64,000 bases of DNA from Spectribacter acetivorans (GCF_031846305.1 NZ_JAVRHY010000001.1:310001-374000); one strand, 5' to 3'; shown: positions 43,048 to 52,134, counted from the first letter of the stretch. The notes: generated by a model not told the origin, from the letters alone. Numbers and translations are program-made.

Positions 43048-43713
43048 ATGTCGCTGACTCGCCCGGTCGGCATCCTCGGGGGTACGTTCGATCCGGTGCA
43101 CAACGGCCATCTACGGTTGGCCATCGAGCTGGTGGACCAGCTGGGGCTGGCCGAAATGCGGCTGATCCCCTCGGCGCGACCCCCGCATCGGGGCGAGCCC
43201 GCGGCCTCGCCCGGCCAGCGCGCCAAATGGCTGCGGGTGGCCATCGCCGAACAGCCGGGACTGCGGCTGGACGACCGCGAGCTGCTGCGTGACGGCCCCT
43301 CCTACTCCGTTGATACGCTGGTGGGCCTGCGCGCGGAACTGCCCGACACGCCCCTGTGTCTGGTCATGGGCATGGACGTGTTCGCCGGTCTGCCGGACTG
43401 GCATGAATGGCAGCGGCTGTTCGACTACGCCCATATCCTTCTGGTGGCCCGGCCGGGCACCGACGAGGCCCTGCCGGCCGCGGCCCAGGCGGTGCTCGAT
43501 GCGCGCCTGCAGCCGCATGCCGCGGCGCTGGGGCAGTCACTGGCGGGTGCAATCGTGCGCTGCGAACCGCCGCCGCTGGCGATCTCTGCCAGCCGCATCC
43601 GGTCGCTGCTGGCGGCGGGCCGCTCGCCCCGATTCCTGTTGCCGGACGTGGTTCTGGCCGACATCCTCGACGCCGACGTCTACCGGCAACAACAACCTGC
43701 GGATTGCGCATGA
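43048..43713 (+). CDS. nadD: nicotinate-nucleotide adenylyltransferase
   Basis: A 221-residue nucleotidyltransferase that adenylates nicotinate mononucleotide in NAD synthesis. It has the GGTFDPVHNGHLRLA nucleotide-binding loop, the IPSARPPHR segment, and the ISASRIRSLL signature. Its stop overlaps the rsfS start (ATGA). Confidence 0.95.
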   Translation: MSLTRPVGILGGTFDPVHNGHLRLAIELVDQLGLAEMRLIPSARPPHRGEPAASPGQRAKWLRVAIAEQPGLRLDDRELLRDGPSYSVDTLVGLRAELPDTPLCLVMGMDVFAGLPDWHEWQRLFDYAHILLVARPGTDEALPAAAQAVLDARLQPHAAALGQSLAGAIVRCEPPPLAISASRIRSLLAAGRSPRFLLPDVVLADILDADVYRQQQPADCA

Positions 43714-44054
43714 ACGATGACCAACTGCGGACCCTGGCGCTCGATGCCCTGGAAGAACTCAAGGCCGAGCACATCCAGGTGCTCGATGTCCGCGAACTGA
43801 CCACCATCGCCGACCACATGATCGTGTGCACCGGCCGCTCCGGTCGCCACGTCAAGCGGCTGGGCGAGACCGTGGTCCAGCACGCCAAGCAGGCCGGGCT
43901 GACACCCGGGGTGGAGGGTCTGGCCCAGTCCGAATGGGTGCTGATCGATCTCAACGGGGTGATCGTACACATCATGCAGCCCACCACGCGGGCCTATTAT
44001 CAGCTGGAAAAGCTCTGGGACATGGGCGGCGAATCCGCCACCGAACAGGGCTGA
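43710..44054 (+). CDS. rsfS: ribosome silencing factor
   Basis: A 114-residue RsfS/Iojap protein that binds ribosomal protein L14 and blocks 30S-50S joining under starvation. Visible: LDVRELTTIADHMIVCTGRS, HVKRLGETV and the QSEWVLIDLNGVIVHIM strand. Overlaps nadD by four bases. In E. coli and many relatives rlmH comes next; here rlmH is elsewhere and tldD follows. Confidence 0.95.
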   Translation: MNDDQLRTLALDALEELKAEHIQVLDVRELTTIADHMIVCTGRSGRHVKRLGETVVQHAKQAGLTPGVEGLAQSEWVLIDLNGVIVHIMQPTTRAYYQLEKLWDMGGESATEQG

Positions 44055-44077
44055 TCGGTTTCGATCACGAGGCAGAC

Positions 44078-45559
44078 ATGGCAGCAGCGACGCAGGCAAC
44101 TACCACCGATACCCTCGCCCAGGCGCAGGATGCCCTGCTGGGCCCGACCGCGCTGGAATCGAGCCAGATCGCCCGGGTGCTGGGCTCGCTGATGCGGCCG
44201 AACGTGGACGCCGCCGATCTCTACTTCCAGCGTCGCCGCCGCGAGGGTTGGGCGCTGGAGGACGGCATCGTGCGCACCGCCAGCGCCGGCGTGGAACAGG
44301 GCGTGGGCGCCCGTGCCATCAGCGGCGAGAAGACCGGTTTCGCCTATTCCGAGGACCTGACCCTGCCCGCACTCACCCGGGCCGGCGACGCCGCTTCGGC
44401 CATCGTGCAGGCCGGCAGCACCGGCCGGGTGGCGGCCTGGCAGTCGACGTCCGCGCCGTCGCTGTACGCGGCCCTCGATCCCGCCGACGGCTGGGACGAG
44501 GGGGCCAAGGTGGCGTTGTTACATCGCGCCGACGCCGTGGCCCGCAATGCCGACGACCGGGTCACCCAGGTGCAGGTCAGTCTGGCCGGGGTGCAGGACG
44601 TCGTGATGGTGGCGGCCTCCGACGGCACGCTGGCCGGGGACGTGCGTCCGCTGGTGCGTCTGACGGTCACCGTGCAGGTGGCCGCGGGCGGCCGGCGCGA
44701 ACGGGCCAGCGCCGGGGGCGGTGGCCGCTGCGGCTACGATTTCTTCGTCGCCGACGACGAAGACGGCCGCGCGCGGGTCGAGGGCTACGCCCTGGAGGCC
44801 GTGCGCCGTGCACTGGTGCGGCTGTCGGCCGAGGAGGCGCCGGCCGGCACCATGAGCGTGGTGCTGGGCCCGGGCTGGCCCGGGGTGCTGCTGCACGAGG
44901 CGGTCGGCCACGGGCTGGAAGGCGATTTCAATCGCAAGGGCAGTTCCACCTACAGCGGCCGCGTGGGCGAGAAGGTCGCCTCCGAGCTGTGCACCATCGT
45001 GGACGACGGCACCATCGCCGGCCGCCGCGGTTCCCTGAGCATGGACGACGAAGGCGTGCCGGGTGGCTTCAATACCCTGATCCGGGACGGCGTGCTGGTG
45101 GGCTACATGCAGGACAAGCACAACGCCGGCCTGATGGGGGTGGCGCCCACCGGCAACGGCCGCCGGGAATCCTTCGCCCATCTGCCCATGCCGCGCATGA
45201 CCAACACCTACATGCTGCCGGGTAGCGACGACCCCGCCGCCATTCTCGGCTCGGTCGACGAGGGCATCTTCGCGGCCAATTTCGACGGCGGCTCGGTGGA
45301 CATCACCTCGGGCAACTTCGTGTTCTCCGCGTCCGAGGCCTATCGCATTGAAGGCGGCCGGCTGGGCGCCCCGATCAAGGGCGTCACCCTGATCGGCAAC
45401 GGCCCCGACGTGCTCGAGAAGGTCTCCATGGTCGGCAACGACCTGGCCCTGGATACCGGCATCGGCGTCTGCGGCAAGAACGGCCAGAGCGTGCCCGTCG
45501 GGGTCGGTCAGCCCACCCTGCGGGTGGACGGGCTCACCGTCGGCGGCACCCAGGGCTAG
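44078..45559 (+). CDS. tldD: TldD metalloprotease subunit
   Basis: A 493-residue TldD, half of the TldD/TldE (PmbA) metalloprotease that degrades unfolded peptides and matures microcin-type precursors. The zinc site HExxxH is HEAVGHGLEGD, followed by FNRKGSSTYSGRVGEKVAS and a C-terminal GGSVDITSGNFVFSASEAY-type stretch. The frame is open from 43826 but overlaps rsfS, so ATG 44078 is preferred; the length (481 in E. coli) agrees. No pmbA partner gene is in the window. Confidence 0.93.
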   Translation: MAAATQATTTDTLAQAQDALLGPTALESSQIARVLGSLMRPNVDAADLYFQRRRREGWALEDGIVRTASAGVEQGVGARAISGEKTGFAYSEDLTLPALTRAGDAASAIVQAGSTGRVAAWQSTSAPSLYAALDPADGWDEGAKVALLHRADAVARNADDRVTQVQVSLAGVQDVVMVAASDGTLAGDVRPLVRLTVTVQVAAGGRRERASAGGGGRCGYDFFVADDEDGRARVEGYALEAVRRALVRLSAEEAPAGTMSVVLGPGWPGVLLHEAVGHGLEGDFNRKGSSTYSGRVGEKVASELCTIVDDGTIAGRRGSLSMDDEGVPGGFNTLIRDGVLVGYMQDKHNAGLMGVAPTGNGRRESFAHLPMPRMTNTYMLPGSDDPAAILGSVDEGIFAANFDGGSVDITSGNFVFSASEAYRIEGGRLGAPIKGVTLIGNGPDVLEKVSMVGNDLALDTGIGVCGKNGQSVPVGVGQPTLRVDGLTVGGTQG

Positions 45560-45569
45560 GCTGCCCCGC

Positions 45570-46148
45570 TTGGGCCAGCGCGGCGACCTGCGCATCGTCG
45601 GCGGCGCCTGGCGCGGGCGGCGTATCCCGATCGCCGACGCCCCCGGCCTGCGGCCAACCCCGGACCGGGTTCGTGAAACCCTGTTCAACTGGCTGGCCCC
45701 ACAGCTGCCGGGGGCCCGTTGTCTGGACGCCTTTGCCGGCAGCGGCGTGCTGGGGCTGGAGGCCCTGTCGCGCGGGGCCGCCGGTTGCGTGTTCATGGAG
45801 CCGGACCGCCCCTGCCGCGAGCGACTGGCCGCCGCGGTCGACACCCTGGGCGCGACCGGCGCGGTCATCGACCCGGGCCGGTCGCCGGACGGCTGGCCCG
45901 GCCTGGCGGAATCGGGTTTCGATCTGGTGTTTCTCGACCCGCCTTTCGACGCCGATCTGCTGATCCCGGCCCTGGCCGCGCTGCCGCCCCGGCTGCGGCC
46001 CGGCCATCGGGTCTATCTGGAGTTCGCTGCCCGCCGGGAACCCGATCTGCTCGCCGGCTGGGCCTGGCACCGGCGCAAGCGGGCCGGGGACGTGGGCTAT
46101 GGTCTTGCAACCTGGTCGGGTGCGGGCGAGGATGCGGAGCATGACTGA
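45570..46148 (+). CDS. rsmD: 16S rRNA (guanine-966-N2)-methyltransferase
   Basis: A 192-residue SAM-dependent methyltransferase with the RsmD pattern: RIVGGAWRGRRI, PTPDRVRETLFNWL, the SAM loop LDAFAGSGVLGLEALSRG and the catalytic LVFLDPPFDADLL. It methylates G966 of 16S rRNA. The start is TTG 45570, ten bases after the tldD stop; no ATG fits. It overlaps the coaD start by eight bases, the usual rsmD-coaD pair. Confidence 0.93.
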   Translation: MGQRGDLRIVGGAWRGRRIPIADAPGLRPTPDRVRETLFNWLAPQLPGARCLDAFAGSGVLGLEALSRGAAGCVFMEPDRPCRERLAAAVDTLGATGAVIDPGRSPDGWPGLAESGFDLVFLDPPFDADLLIPALAALPPRLRPGHRVYLEFAARREPDLLAGWAWHRRKRAGDVGYGLATWSGAGEDAEHD

Positions 46149-46635
46149 GCACAAACCCGTGCGGGCGGCCTATACCGGCACGTTCGACCCCATTACCAAC
46201 GGGCACGCGGATGTCATCCGCCGCGCGGCCCGCCTGTTCCCCGAGCTGGTCGTGGCAGTGGCCAATAACACGTCGAAGAAATCCATCTTCGAGCCCGACG
46301 AGCGCATCGAACTGGCCCGCCGGACGCTGGCGGACCTGGACAACGTCACCGTCATGGGCACCTCCGGTCTGATCGTGGACTGGGCCCGCGAGCAGGGCGT
46401 GACCGTACTGGTGCGCGGCGTGCGCGGCGTGGGGGATTACGAGTACGAACGCCAGATGGCGGTGATGAACCAGCATCTGAACCGCGACGTGGAAACCGTG
46501 CTGCTGGCCCCCTCGCCCCAGTACGCCCATATCTCCTCCACGCTGGTGCGGGAAATCGCGATCCTGGGTGGTGACATCGGCGGGCTGGTACCGGCCCCGG
46601 TGGCCGAGGCGCTGGCGGCCAAGTCCCGCGGCTGA
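46141..46635 (+). CDS. coaD: phosphopantetheine adenylyltransferase
   Basis: A 164-residue nucleotidyltransferase for coenzyme A synthesis. Motifs: AAYTGTFDPITNGHADVIRR, KKSIFEPDERIELAR, LVRGVRGVGDYEYERQMAVMN and PSPQYAHISSTLVREI. The length is standard. It overlaps rsmD by eight bases, which implies coupled translation. The common downstream ferredoxin gene is absent. Confidence 0.96.
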   Translation: MTEHKPVRAAYTGTFDPITNGHADVIRRAARLFPELVVAVANNTSKKSIFEPDERIELARRTLADLDNVTVMGTSGLIVDWAREQGVTVLVRGVRGVGDYEYERQMAVMNQHLNRDVETVLLAPSPQYAHISSTLVREIAILGGDIGGLVPAPVAEALAAKSRG

Positions 46636-46688
46636 CCCCCCGCCGGCCTGTTCCGGCTCGACACAGATTCAGTGAGGAGACCATTACC

Positions 46689-48401
46689 GTGCGTATCGTT
46701 CCCGGTCGAATGATTCGATCCCTTGTCCTGTGGCTGACCCTGGCCGGCGCCGCAGGCATGGCCGCAGCGGCGGAACCACCGCCGGGTGCGGCCGTGGCCA
46801 GTGCCCATCCCGCGGCCACCGAGGCCGGCATCGAGATTCTGGAAGCCGGCGGCAACGCATTCGATGCCGCGGTGGCGGTATCCGCCGCGCTGGCGGTGGT
46901 GGAGCCGCAGGGCTCGGGCCTCGGCGGCGGCGGTTTCTGGCTGCTGCATCAGGCCGGGTCCGGTCGCAACGTCATGGTGGACGGCCGCGAGGAGGCCCCG
47001 GCGGCGGCCACCGAGGACATGTACCTGGACGAGGACGACGACTACGTGTCGTCGCGTTCCAAGAACGGGCCGCGGGCCGCCGGGATCCCCGGCGAGCCGG
47101 CGGCGCTGGCGCACATTGCCGAGAAATACGGCGAGCTGCCGCTGGCCGAGTCGCTGGCGCCGGCGATCCGCCTGGCCCGGGACGGCTTCGCCATCGGCGA
47201 CGAGTTGGTGACCCTGCTGCACTGGCGGGCGACTACCATGAAGACGGTGGGTGGTGTGGCCGGTGAGCTGTTTCTGCCCGGGGGCGTGGTGCCCGACGCC
47301 GGCTTCGTGCTGAAGCAGCCGGCCCTGGCCGACACGCTGACCCGGCTGGCCGAGCAGGGGCGCGACGGGTTCTACACCGGGCCGGTCGCGCAAGCGCTGG
47401 TGGACGGCGTGCGTGCGGCCGGCGGTATCTGGCAGCTGTCGGATCTGGCCGATTACGACGTGATCGAGCGCGCGCCCATCGTCTCGAGCTTCCGGGACAT
47501 GACGCTGATCGGCGCGCCGCCGCCGTCCTCGGGCGGGGTAGTGCTGGCCGAGGCGCTCAATATTCTCGACCGCCTGCCCTGGTCGGGCCTGTCCGAGGTC
47601 AAACGCAAGCACCTGGTGGTCGAGGCCATGCGCCGCGCCTATCGGGACCGCGCGGCCTACCAGGGCGACCCGGATTTCGTGGATATGCCCATCGACCGGC
47701 TGATCAGCGGTGATTACGCGGCCGGGCTCCGCGTGGGTATCTCGCTGGAACGAGCCACGTCCAGCGACAGTCTGGCGCCGGCGACGGCGGATGTGTCGCC
47801 CGGTACGGATACCACGCACTTCTCGGTGATGGATGCCGCCGGCAACCGGGTGGCGGCCACGCTATCCGTGAACTATCCCTTCGGCAGCGGTTTCATGCCG
47901 GCCGGCACTGGAGTAGTGCTCAATAACGAGATGGATGATTTCTCCGCCAAGCCGCTGACGCCCAACGGCTATGGTCTGATCGGCACCGGCGCCAACGCCA
48001 TCGCACCGGGCAAGCGACCGCTGTCCAGCATGAGTCCCAGCTTCGTGGAGGCGCCCGACCGGACCCTGGTGATCGGCACGCCGGGCGGCAGCCGCATCAT
48101 CTCCATGGTGTTGCTGGGCATTCTCGAGTTCGCCGAAGGCGCGGACGCCCAGGCGATTGCCGCACTGCCCCGGTACCACCACCAGTTCCGACCGGATCAT
48201 ATCTACTTCGAGCCGGCTGCCCTGTCCGACGCCGAACGGGACGCGCTGAAGGCCATGGGGCACGCGCTGGAGTTGTCCGATCGGGATTACGGGGACATGC
48301 AGGTGGTGATTCACGACCGCGCCGGTAATCGGCTGGAGACCGGGAGTGATCCGCGGGGTATCGGGGCTGGAAAGGTTCTGGTGGCCGAAGAAGACGATTA
48401 A
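46689..48401 (+). CDS. ggt: gamma-glutamyltransferase
   Basis: A 570-residue Ntn-hydrolase proenzyme exported to the periplasm, where it hydrolyses or transfers the gamma-glutamyl group of glutathione. A signal peptide (about residues 8-28, ending AAAAE) precedes the large-subunit region (GNAFDAAVAVSAALAVVEPQGSGLGGGGF). Autocleavage should occur before Thr375 of the TTHFSVMD motif, and SSMSPSFV and GTPGGSRI follow, as in active enzymes. The start is GTG 46689 with GAGGAGA upstream. Confidence 0.94.
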   Translation: MRIVPGRMIRSLVLWLTLAGAAGMAAAAEPPPGAAVASAHPAATEAGIEILEAGGNAFDAAVAVSAALAVVEPQGSGLGGGGFWLLHQAGSGRNVMVDGREEAPAAATEDMYLDEDDDYVSSRSKNGPRAAGIPGEPAALAHIAEKYGELPLAESLAPAIRLARDGFAIGDELVTLLHWRATTMKTVGGVAGELFLPGGVVPDAGFVLKQPALADTLTRLAEQGRDGFYTGPVAQALVDGVRAAGGIWQLSDLADYDVIERAPIVSSFRDMTLIGAPPPSSGGVVLAEALNILDRLPWSGLSEVKRKHLVVEAMRRAYRDRAAYQGDPDFVDMPIDRLISGDYAAGLRVGISLERATSSDSLAPATADVSPGTDTTHFSVMDAAGNRVAATLSVNYPFGSGFMPAGTGVVLNNEMDDFSAKPLTPNGYGLIGTGANAIAPGKRPLSSMSPSFVEAPDRTLVIGTPGGSRIISMVLLGILEFAEGADAQAIAALPRYHHQFRPDHIYFEPAALSDAERDALKAMGHALELSDRDYGDMQVVIHDRAGNRLETGSDPRGIGAGKVLVAEEDD

Positions 48402-48427
48402 ACCGTGCAGCGCGACACGATGTGTAG

Positions 48428-48445
48428 GGCGCCATTCATGGCGCC
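48428..48445. repeat. REP-like hairpin, copy B
   Basis: A perfect GGCGCCAT-TC-ATGGCGCC palindrome just after ggt. It matches copy A at 25066-25083 at all but one base in the stem and shares the preceding AGGG context. The surrounding 116-bp gap to the DUF2489 gene has no other feature. Confidence 0.55.
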
Positions 48446-48517
48446 TGCCCGAATCAAAAGGCCACCCAACATCAGGCAAGGCGCTGGGGTCGTGCCGGGC
48501 AATTGCCGACGACGCCG

Positions 48518-48970
48518 TTACGCTGCCCGTGATGCCTCGTCAAAACGCTCGGCGAGCGCATTGGCCTCGGCGATGACCCGCTCCCGATACTGAGCCTCCA
48601 GCAGCTGGCGCTCCGCATCCAGCCGCTCGATCTCGGCCCGGGGGCGCTGGCGGCGGGCCAGCCGCCGGGGCATGTGTTCGGTGGCGTCATGCAACCCGTA
48701 GATGGCCGGGTAGTGATACTGGCCCTCGCCCGGCGGCAGGCGGTTGTCGATCAGTACCTTGAGGCGGATCGCCGCTTCGGTGAGGTTGAGATCGTCCTGC
48801 AGCAGGGCGTTCGTGATCAGCCGGATGCTTTGCGACTGGTCGGCCCGGGCCGCGCGGTGCTGTTCGGCCAGCGCCCGCCGGCGGGCCAGCACGCGCCGCC
48901 AAAGCCAGGCGGCGTAACCGGCCAGGCCCAGCACGATGACGGCGCCGACGATCATCAGGAAATCGAGCAT
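48518..48970 (-). CDS. DUF2489 domain protein
   Basis: A 150-residue protein of the DUF2489 type: one N-terminal transmembrane helix (about residues 2-24), a basic coiled-coil-like region, and the conserved SIRLITNALLQDDLNLTEAAIRLKVLID and YPAIYGLHDATEHMPRR segments. Function unknown. I chose ATG 48970, where the membrane helix begins; the longer open frame upstream runs antisense to the P450 start. Confidence 0.85.
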   Translation of the reverse strand: MLDFLMIVGAVIVLGLAGYAAWLWRRVLARRRALAEQHRAARADQSQSIRLITNALLQDDLNLTEAAIRLKVLIDNRLPPGEGQYHYPAIYGLHDATEHMPRRLARRQRPRAEIERLDAERQLLEAQYRERVIAEANALAERFDEASRAA

Positions 48971-49048
48971 GGCCGCATTGTACGCGCCGGTTGTCGGTGT
49001 CGACGCGTTGTGGTGCACTCCGTTCACGTCATCCGCCGCCGCTTCTTC

Positions 49049-50386
49049 ATGGTCGAAAGCCTCTATCCCCCGGTTCCCCGCTCGCAGTCGGACCTGCGCC
49101 ATCTGCCCGGCGAGCGCGGGTTGCCGGTGCTGGGCCAGACGCTGTCGTTCGTGTTCCGCATGGACGAGATGCCCCGGCGATTGTGGGAGCGCTACGGGCC
49201 GGTGTCGCGGGGGCACGTGCTGTTCGAGCCGGTGGTGAACATGCTGGGGCCGGATGCCAACCAGTTCGTGCTGGCCGACCGGGCCGGCAATTTCTCCGCC
49301 TACGGCGGCTGGGAGCCGATCATCGGCCGGCTGTTTCCGCGCGGGCTGATGCTGCGTGACGGCGAGGACCATCGCGCCCACCGCCGCATCATGCAGACGG
49401 TGTTTCGCAAGGAAACCCTGGCCGAGGACCTGGCGTTGATGCAGCCGGTGATCCGGCAGCACGTGGAGGCCTGGCCGGAAGAGCTGGCGTTCTACCCGGC
49501 GATCAAGTCACTGACGCTGGAGATTGCCGCCGCCATCTTTCTGGGCCTGCCGCTGGGCCGGGAAGCGCGCGAGATCAACGCGGCCTTCGTGGACGTGGTG
49601 GAAGCCTCCATGGCCATCATCAAGGCGCCGCTGCCCGGCACCCTGTTGCGGCGGGGCCTGATCGGCCGCCGCCGGCTGGAGCGTTTCTTCCGCGAGCATC
49701 TGCCGGCCAAGCGCGCCGCCGAAACCCCGGACCTGTTCAGCCGGCTGTGCCACGCGCGCTCGGAAGACGGCGAACGCTTCTCCGACGCGGAGGTCGTGGA
49801 TCACCTGGTGTTCGTGATGATGGCCGCTCACGACACCACCACCAGCGCGCTGTCGTCCATGGCCTATCTGCTGGCACGGCACCCCGACTGGCAGGCCAGC
49901 CTGTACGACGAAGTGAGCAGCGTGTCGGCGCCGCTGGCCCATGAGGATCTGGACCGGCTCGAGCAGACCGCGGCGGTCCTGCGCGAGGCCCTGCGTCTGT
50001 ATCCGCCGCTGCCGGCGATGCGGCGCCGGACCCTGCGGGACTGCGAGTTCGAGGGTTTCCACCTGCCGGCGGACACGCCGATCAACATCTTCAACCACTT
50101 CACCCACCACATGCCGGAATACTGGGACGAACCCGAGCGTTTCGATCCCACCCGCTTCCAGCGCCAGGAACACCGGCGTCATCCCTTCCAGTTCATTCCG
50201 TTCGGGGCCGGGGCGCACACCTGCATTGGGCTGCATTTCGCCGAACTGCAGGTGAAGGCGGTGATGCAGGCATTGCTGCGGCAGCGCCGGCTGACGGTCG
50301 AGCCGGGCTATCACATGCCCTGCCAGGTCAGTCCCATCAGCAAGCCGCGCGACGGTCTGCCGCTGCAGTTGATCCGTCGCGGCTGA
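49049..50386 (+). CDS. cytochrome P450
   Basis: A 445-residue soluble P450 monooxygenase. The oxygen-activating I-helix reads MMAAHDTTTSALS, the K-helix ExxR is EALR, and the heme-binding loop is FGAGAHTCIGLHFA with the Cys ligand. It does not show the pattern I would expect of the alkane-hydroxylating CYP153 family and looks closer to CYP51/CYP120-like sterol- or isoprenoid-type P450s, so the substrate is open. No ferredoxin partner is encoded beside it. The start is tentative: ATG 49049 has no good ribosome-binding site, and an in-frame GTG lies upstream. Confidence 0.9.
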   Translation: MVESLYPPVPRSQSDLRHLPGERGLPVLGQTLSFVFRMDEMPRRLWERYGPVSRGHVLFEPVVNMLGPDANQFVLADRAGNFSAYGGWEPIIGRLFPRGLMLRDGEDHRAHRRIMQTVFRKETLAEDLALMQPVIRQHVEAWPEELAFYPAIKSLTLEIAAAIFLGLPLGREAREINAAFVDVVEASMAIIKAPLPGTLLRRGLIGRRRLERFFREHLPAKRAAETPDLFSRLCHARSEDGERFSDAEVVDHLVFVMMAAHDTTTSALSSMAYLLARHPDWQASLYDEVSSVSAPLAHEDLDRLEQTAAVLREALRLYPPLPAMRRRTLRDCEFEGFHLPADTPINIFNHFTHHMPEYWDEPERFDPTRFQRQEHRRHPFQFIPFGAGAHTCIGLHFAELQVKAVMQALLRQRRLTVEPGYHMPCQVSPISKPRDGLPLQLIRRG

Positions 50387-50416
50387 TTCGCGGCCGGGCG
50401 AGAATTCGAGGCGCGC

Positions 50417-50734
50417 TCAGGCGCGACGAACGCGAACCTCGGCCACCACGCCACGCTCGACGAGCTTGCCGCGGACTTCCGCGGCTACCTGATCGTGGAC
50501 CCGACGGCTCACCAGCCGTGGCGCCACGCGGCCGAGTTGTCCGCCCCAGCGAGTGTGCTCGCGTGCCAGTTCGATCGGATTGTCGATCGTGATCTCGATG
50601 GCGGTGCCGCGTTCTGCCGGATCGAGCCGGGCCTGCACCTGGCGCAGCCGCGCCCAGAGCACGACGCTGAGAGCGCCGAGCCCGGCAGTGGCGAGGATCA
50701 GGGCAACAACAAGGGCAGCAGAACCCGGGGGCAT
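50417..50734 (-). CDS. conserved hypothetical single-pass membrane protein
   Basis: A protein of 105 residues if it begins at ATG 50734 (or 125 from TTG 50794). An N-terminal transmembrane helix (AALVVALILATAGLGALSVV) is followed by a soluble part with EITIDNPIELAREHTRWGG and RVAPRLVSRRVHDQVAAEV, a pattern seen in uncharacterised proteins of related bacteria. No function known. It converges with the P450 and lies downstream of the acyl-CoA dehydrogenase. Confidence 0.65.
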   Translation of the reverse strand: MPPGSAALVVALILATAGLGALSVVLWARLRQVQARLDPAERGTAIEITIDNPIELAREHTRWGGQLGRVAPRLVSRRVHDQVAAEVRGKLVERGVVAEVRVRRA

Positions 50735-50818
50735 CGGCGCGAGCAGGGCAGGTTGGCGGCGCGCAAGCTTAGGGCGTGACCGCGTTGCCTGCAACGCGCC
50801 CCCGGCGTCGGATGACGG

Positions 50819-52015
50819 TCAGGCGGCGTCGCTGTCGTCCTTGCTCTGGGCCGCGCCTTTCTTCTTCTTGCCCGGCAGGATACCCATCAGTTTGCAGATG
50901 ATGCCCAGCATGATCTCGTCGGCGCCGCCGCCGATGGAAATCAGGCGGGTGTCGCGCAGGGCGCGGGCGGTTTCCGACTCCCACATGTAGCCCTGGCCGC
51001 CCCAGTACTGCAGACAGCTGTCAGCCACCTCGCGGGCCAGCCGACCGGCCTTCAGCTTGGCCATGGAACACAGCATGGTGGCGTTCTCGCCGCGGGTCAT
51101 GGCCTCGGTGGCGCGGTAGACTGCCGAGCGCAGCATTTCCACCTCGGTCTTGAGTTCGGCCATGCGGAAATGGATGGTCTGGTTGTCGATCAGCGGCTGG
51201 CCGAAGGTCTGGCGGTCGCGGGTGTAGTCGATGGTGGCATCGATCAGGCGCTCCATGCCCTTGAGCACGCTGGCGGCGCCGAACAGACGCTCCTCCTGGA
51301 ACTGCAGCATCTGGTACATGAAGCCGGCGCCTTCCTGGCCGATCAGGTAGCGCTGCGGCACCCGCACGTCGTCGAAGAACAGCTGTGCGGTGTCCGAGGA
51401 CCACATGCCCAGCTTGTGCAGCTTGCGGGCCCGTTCCACGCCGGGGGTGTCCAGCGGCACCATGATCAGGGACTTGTTCTCGTGGACCTTGCCCTCCGAG
51501 GTGTTGGCCAGCAGGCAGATCCAGTCCCCCTTCATGCCGTTGGTGATCCACATCTTGGAGCCGTTGATGATGTAATCGTCGCCATCCTTGCGGGCGGTGG
51601 TCCTGATCCCGGCCACGTCGGAGCCGGCCTGGGGTTCCGACACGCCGATGCAGGCCACCTGTTCGCCCGATACCGCCGGGCCCAGGAACTCGGCCTTGAG
51701 TTCATCCGAGCCGAAGCGGGCCAGCGCCGGCGTGGCCATGTCGGTCTGAACGCCGATGGCCATCGGTACCGCGCCGCAGGACACCCGGCCGATCTCTTCG
51801 GCCAGGACCAGTCCGTAGCTCCAGTCCAGGCCCAGGCCGCCGACGGATTCGGGCTTGGTGATGCCCAGCAACCCGAGCTCGCCCATCTTGCGGAACAGCT
51901 CGTGGGAGGGGAATTGCTGGGCCTCCTCCCACTCGTCGACGAAGGGGTTGATCTCGTTGTCGACAAAGCGCGCGACCGTGCGGCGCAACTCTTCGTGTTC
52001 GCTGGTGAACTGCAT
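50819..52015 (-). CDS. acyl-CoA dehydrogenase
   Basis: A 398-residue FAD enzyme that introduces the alpha-beta double bond of an acyl-CoA. Family blocks: EHEELRRTVARFVDNEINPF, ACIGVSEPQAGSDVAGIRTTA, NGSKMWITNGMKGDWI, RRDRQTFGQ-like TRDRQTFGQPLI, and QYWGGQGYMWE. The usual catalytic EGT(E) near the C-terminus is ISIGGGADEI, so the base is probably the Glu in QFQEERLFGAA, as in isovaleryl- or long-chain types; this is inference. The start ATG 52015 follows GAGGA. It diverges from an SDR gene. Confidence 0.93.
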   Translation of the reverse strand: MQFTSEHEELRRTVARFVDNEINPFVDEWEEAQQFPSHELFRKMGELGLLGITKPESVGGLGLDWSYGLVLAEEIGRVSCGAVPMAIGVQTDMATPALARFGSDELKAEFLGPAVSGEQVACIGVSEPQAGSDVAGIRTTARKDGDDYIINGSKMWITNGMKGDWICLLANTSEGKVHENKSLIMVPLDTPGVERARKLHKLGMWSSDTAQLFFDDVRVPQRYLIGQEGAGFMYQMLQFQEERLFGAASVLKGMERLIDATIDYTRDRQTFGQPLIDNQTIHFRMAELKTEVEMLRSAVYRATEAMTRGENATMLCSMAKLKAGRLAREVADSCLQYWGGQGYMWESETARALRDTRLISIGGGADEIMLGIICKLMGILPGKKKKGAAQSKDDSDAA

Positions 52016-52118
52016 GGCTGATCCTCGTCGAGGCAAATAATGAAATCGGTGTTACCGGGAAGAATCCCGTAATGCAGGCGTTGTTAGTAGCACGGCGGCA
52101 GCGAAGGGCTCAACAGGT

Positions 52119-52134
52119 AACGGAAATTTCCGTT
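52119..52134. promoter_or_regulatory. 16-bp perfect palindrome between acyl-CoA dehydrogenase and SDR
   Basis: AACGGAAATTTCCGTT is fully self-complementary and stands in the 239-bp divergent gap. It is a good candidate operator for a TetR- or FadR-like regulator of both genes. A second, imperfect inverted repeat (near 52050-52072) lies in the dehydrogenase leader. Confidence 0.55.

Noticed and set aside
41431..43110. 559-residue antisense frame over proA
   Set aside because: Shadow of proA and holA with no family features or start signals.
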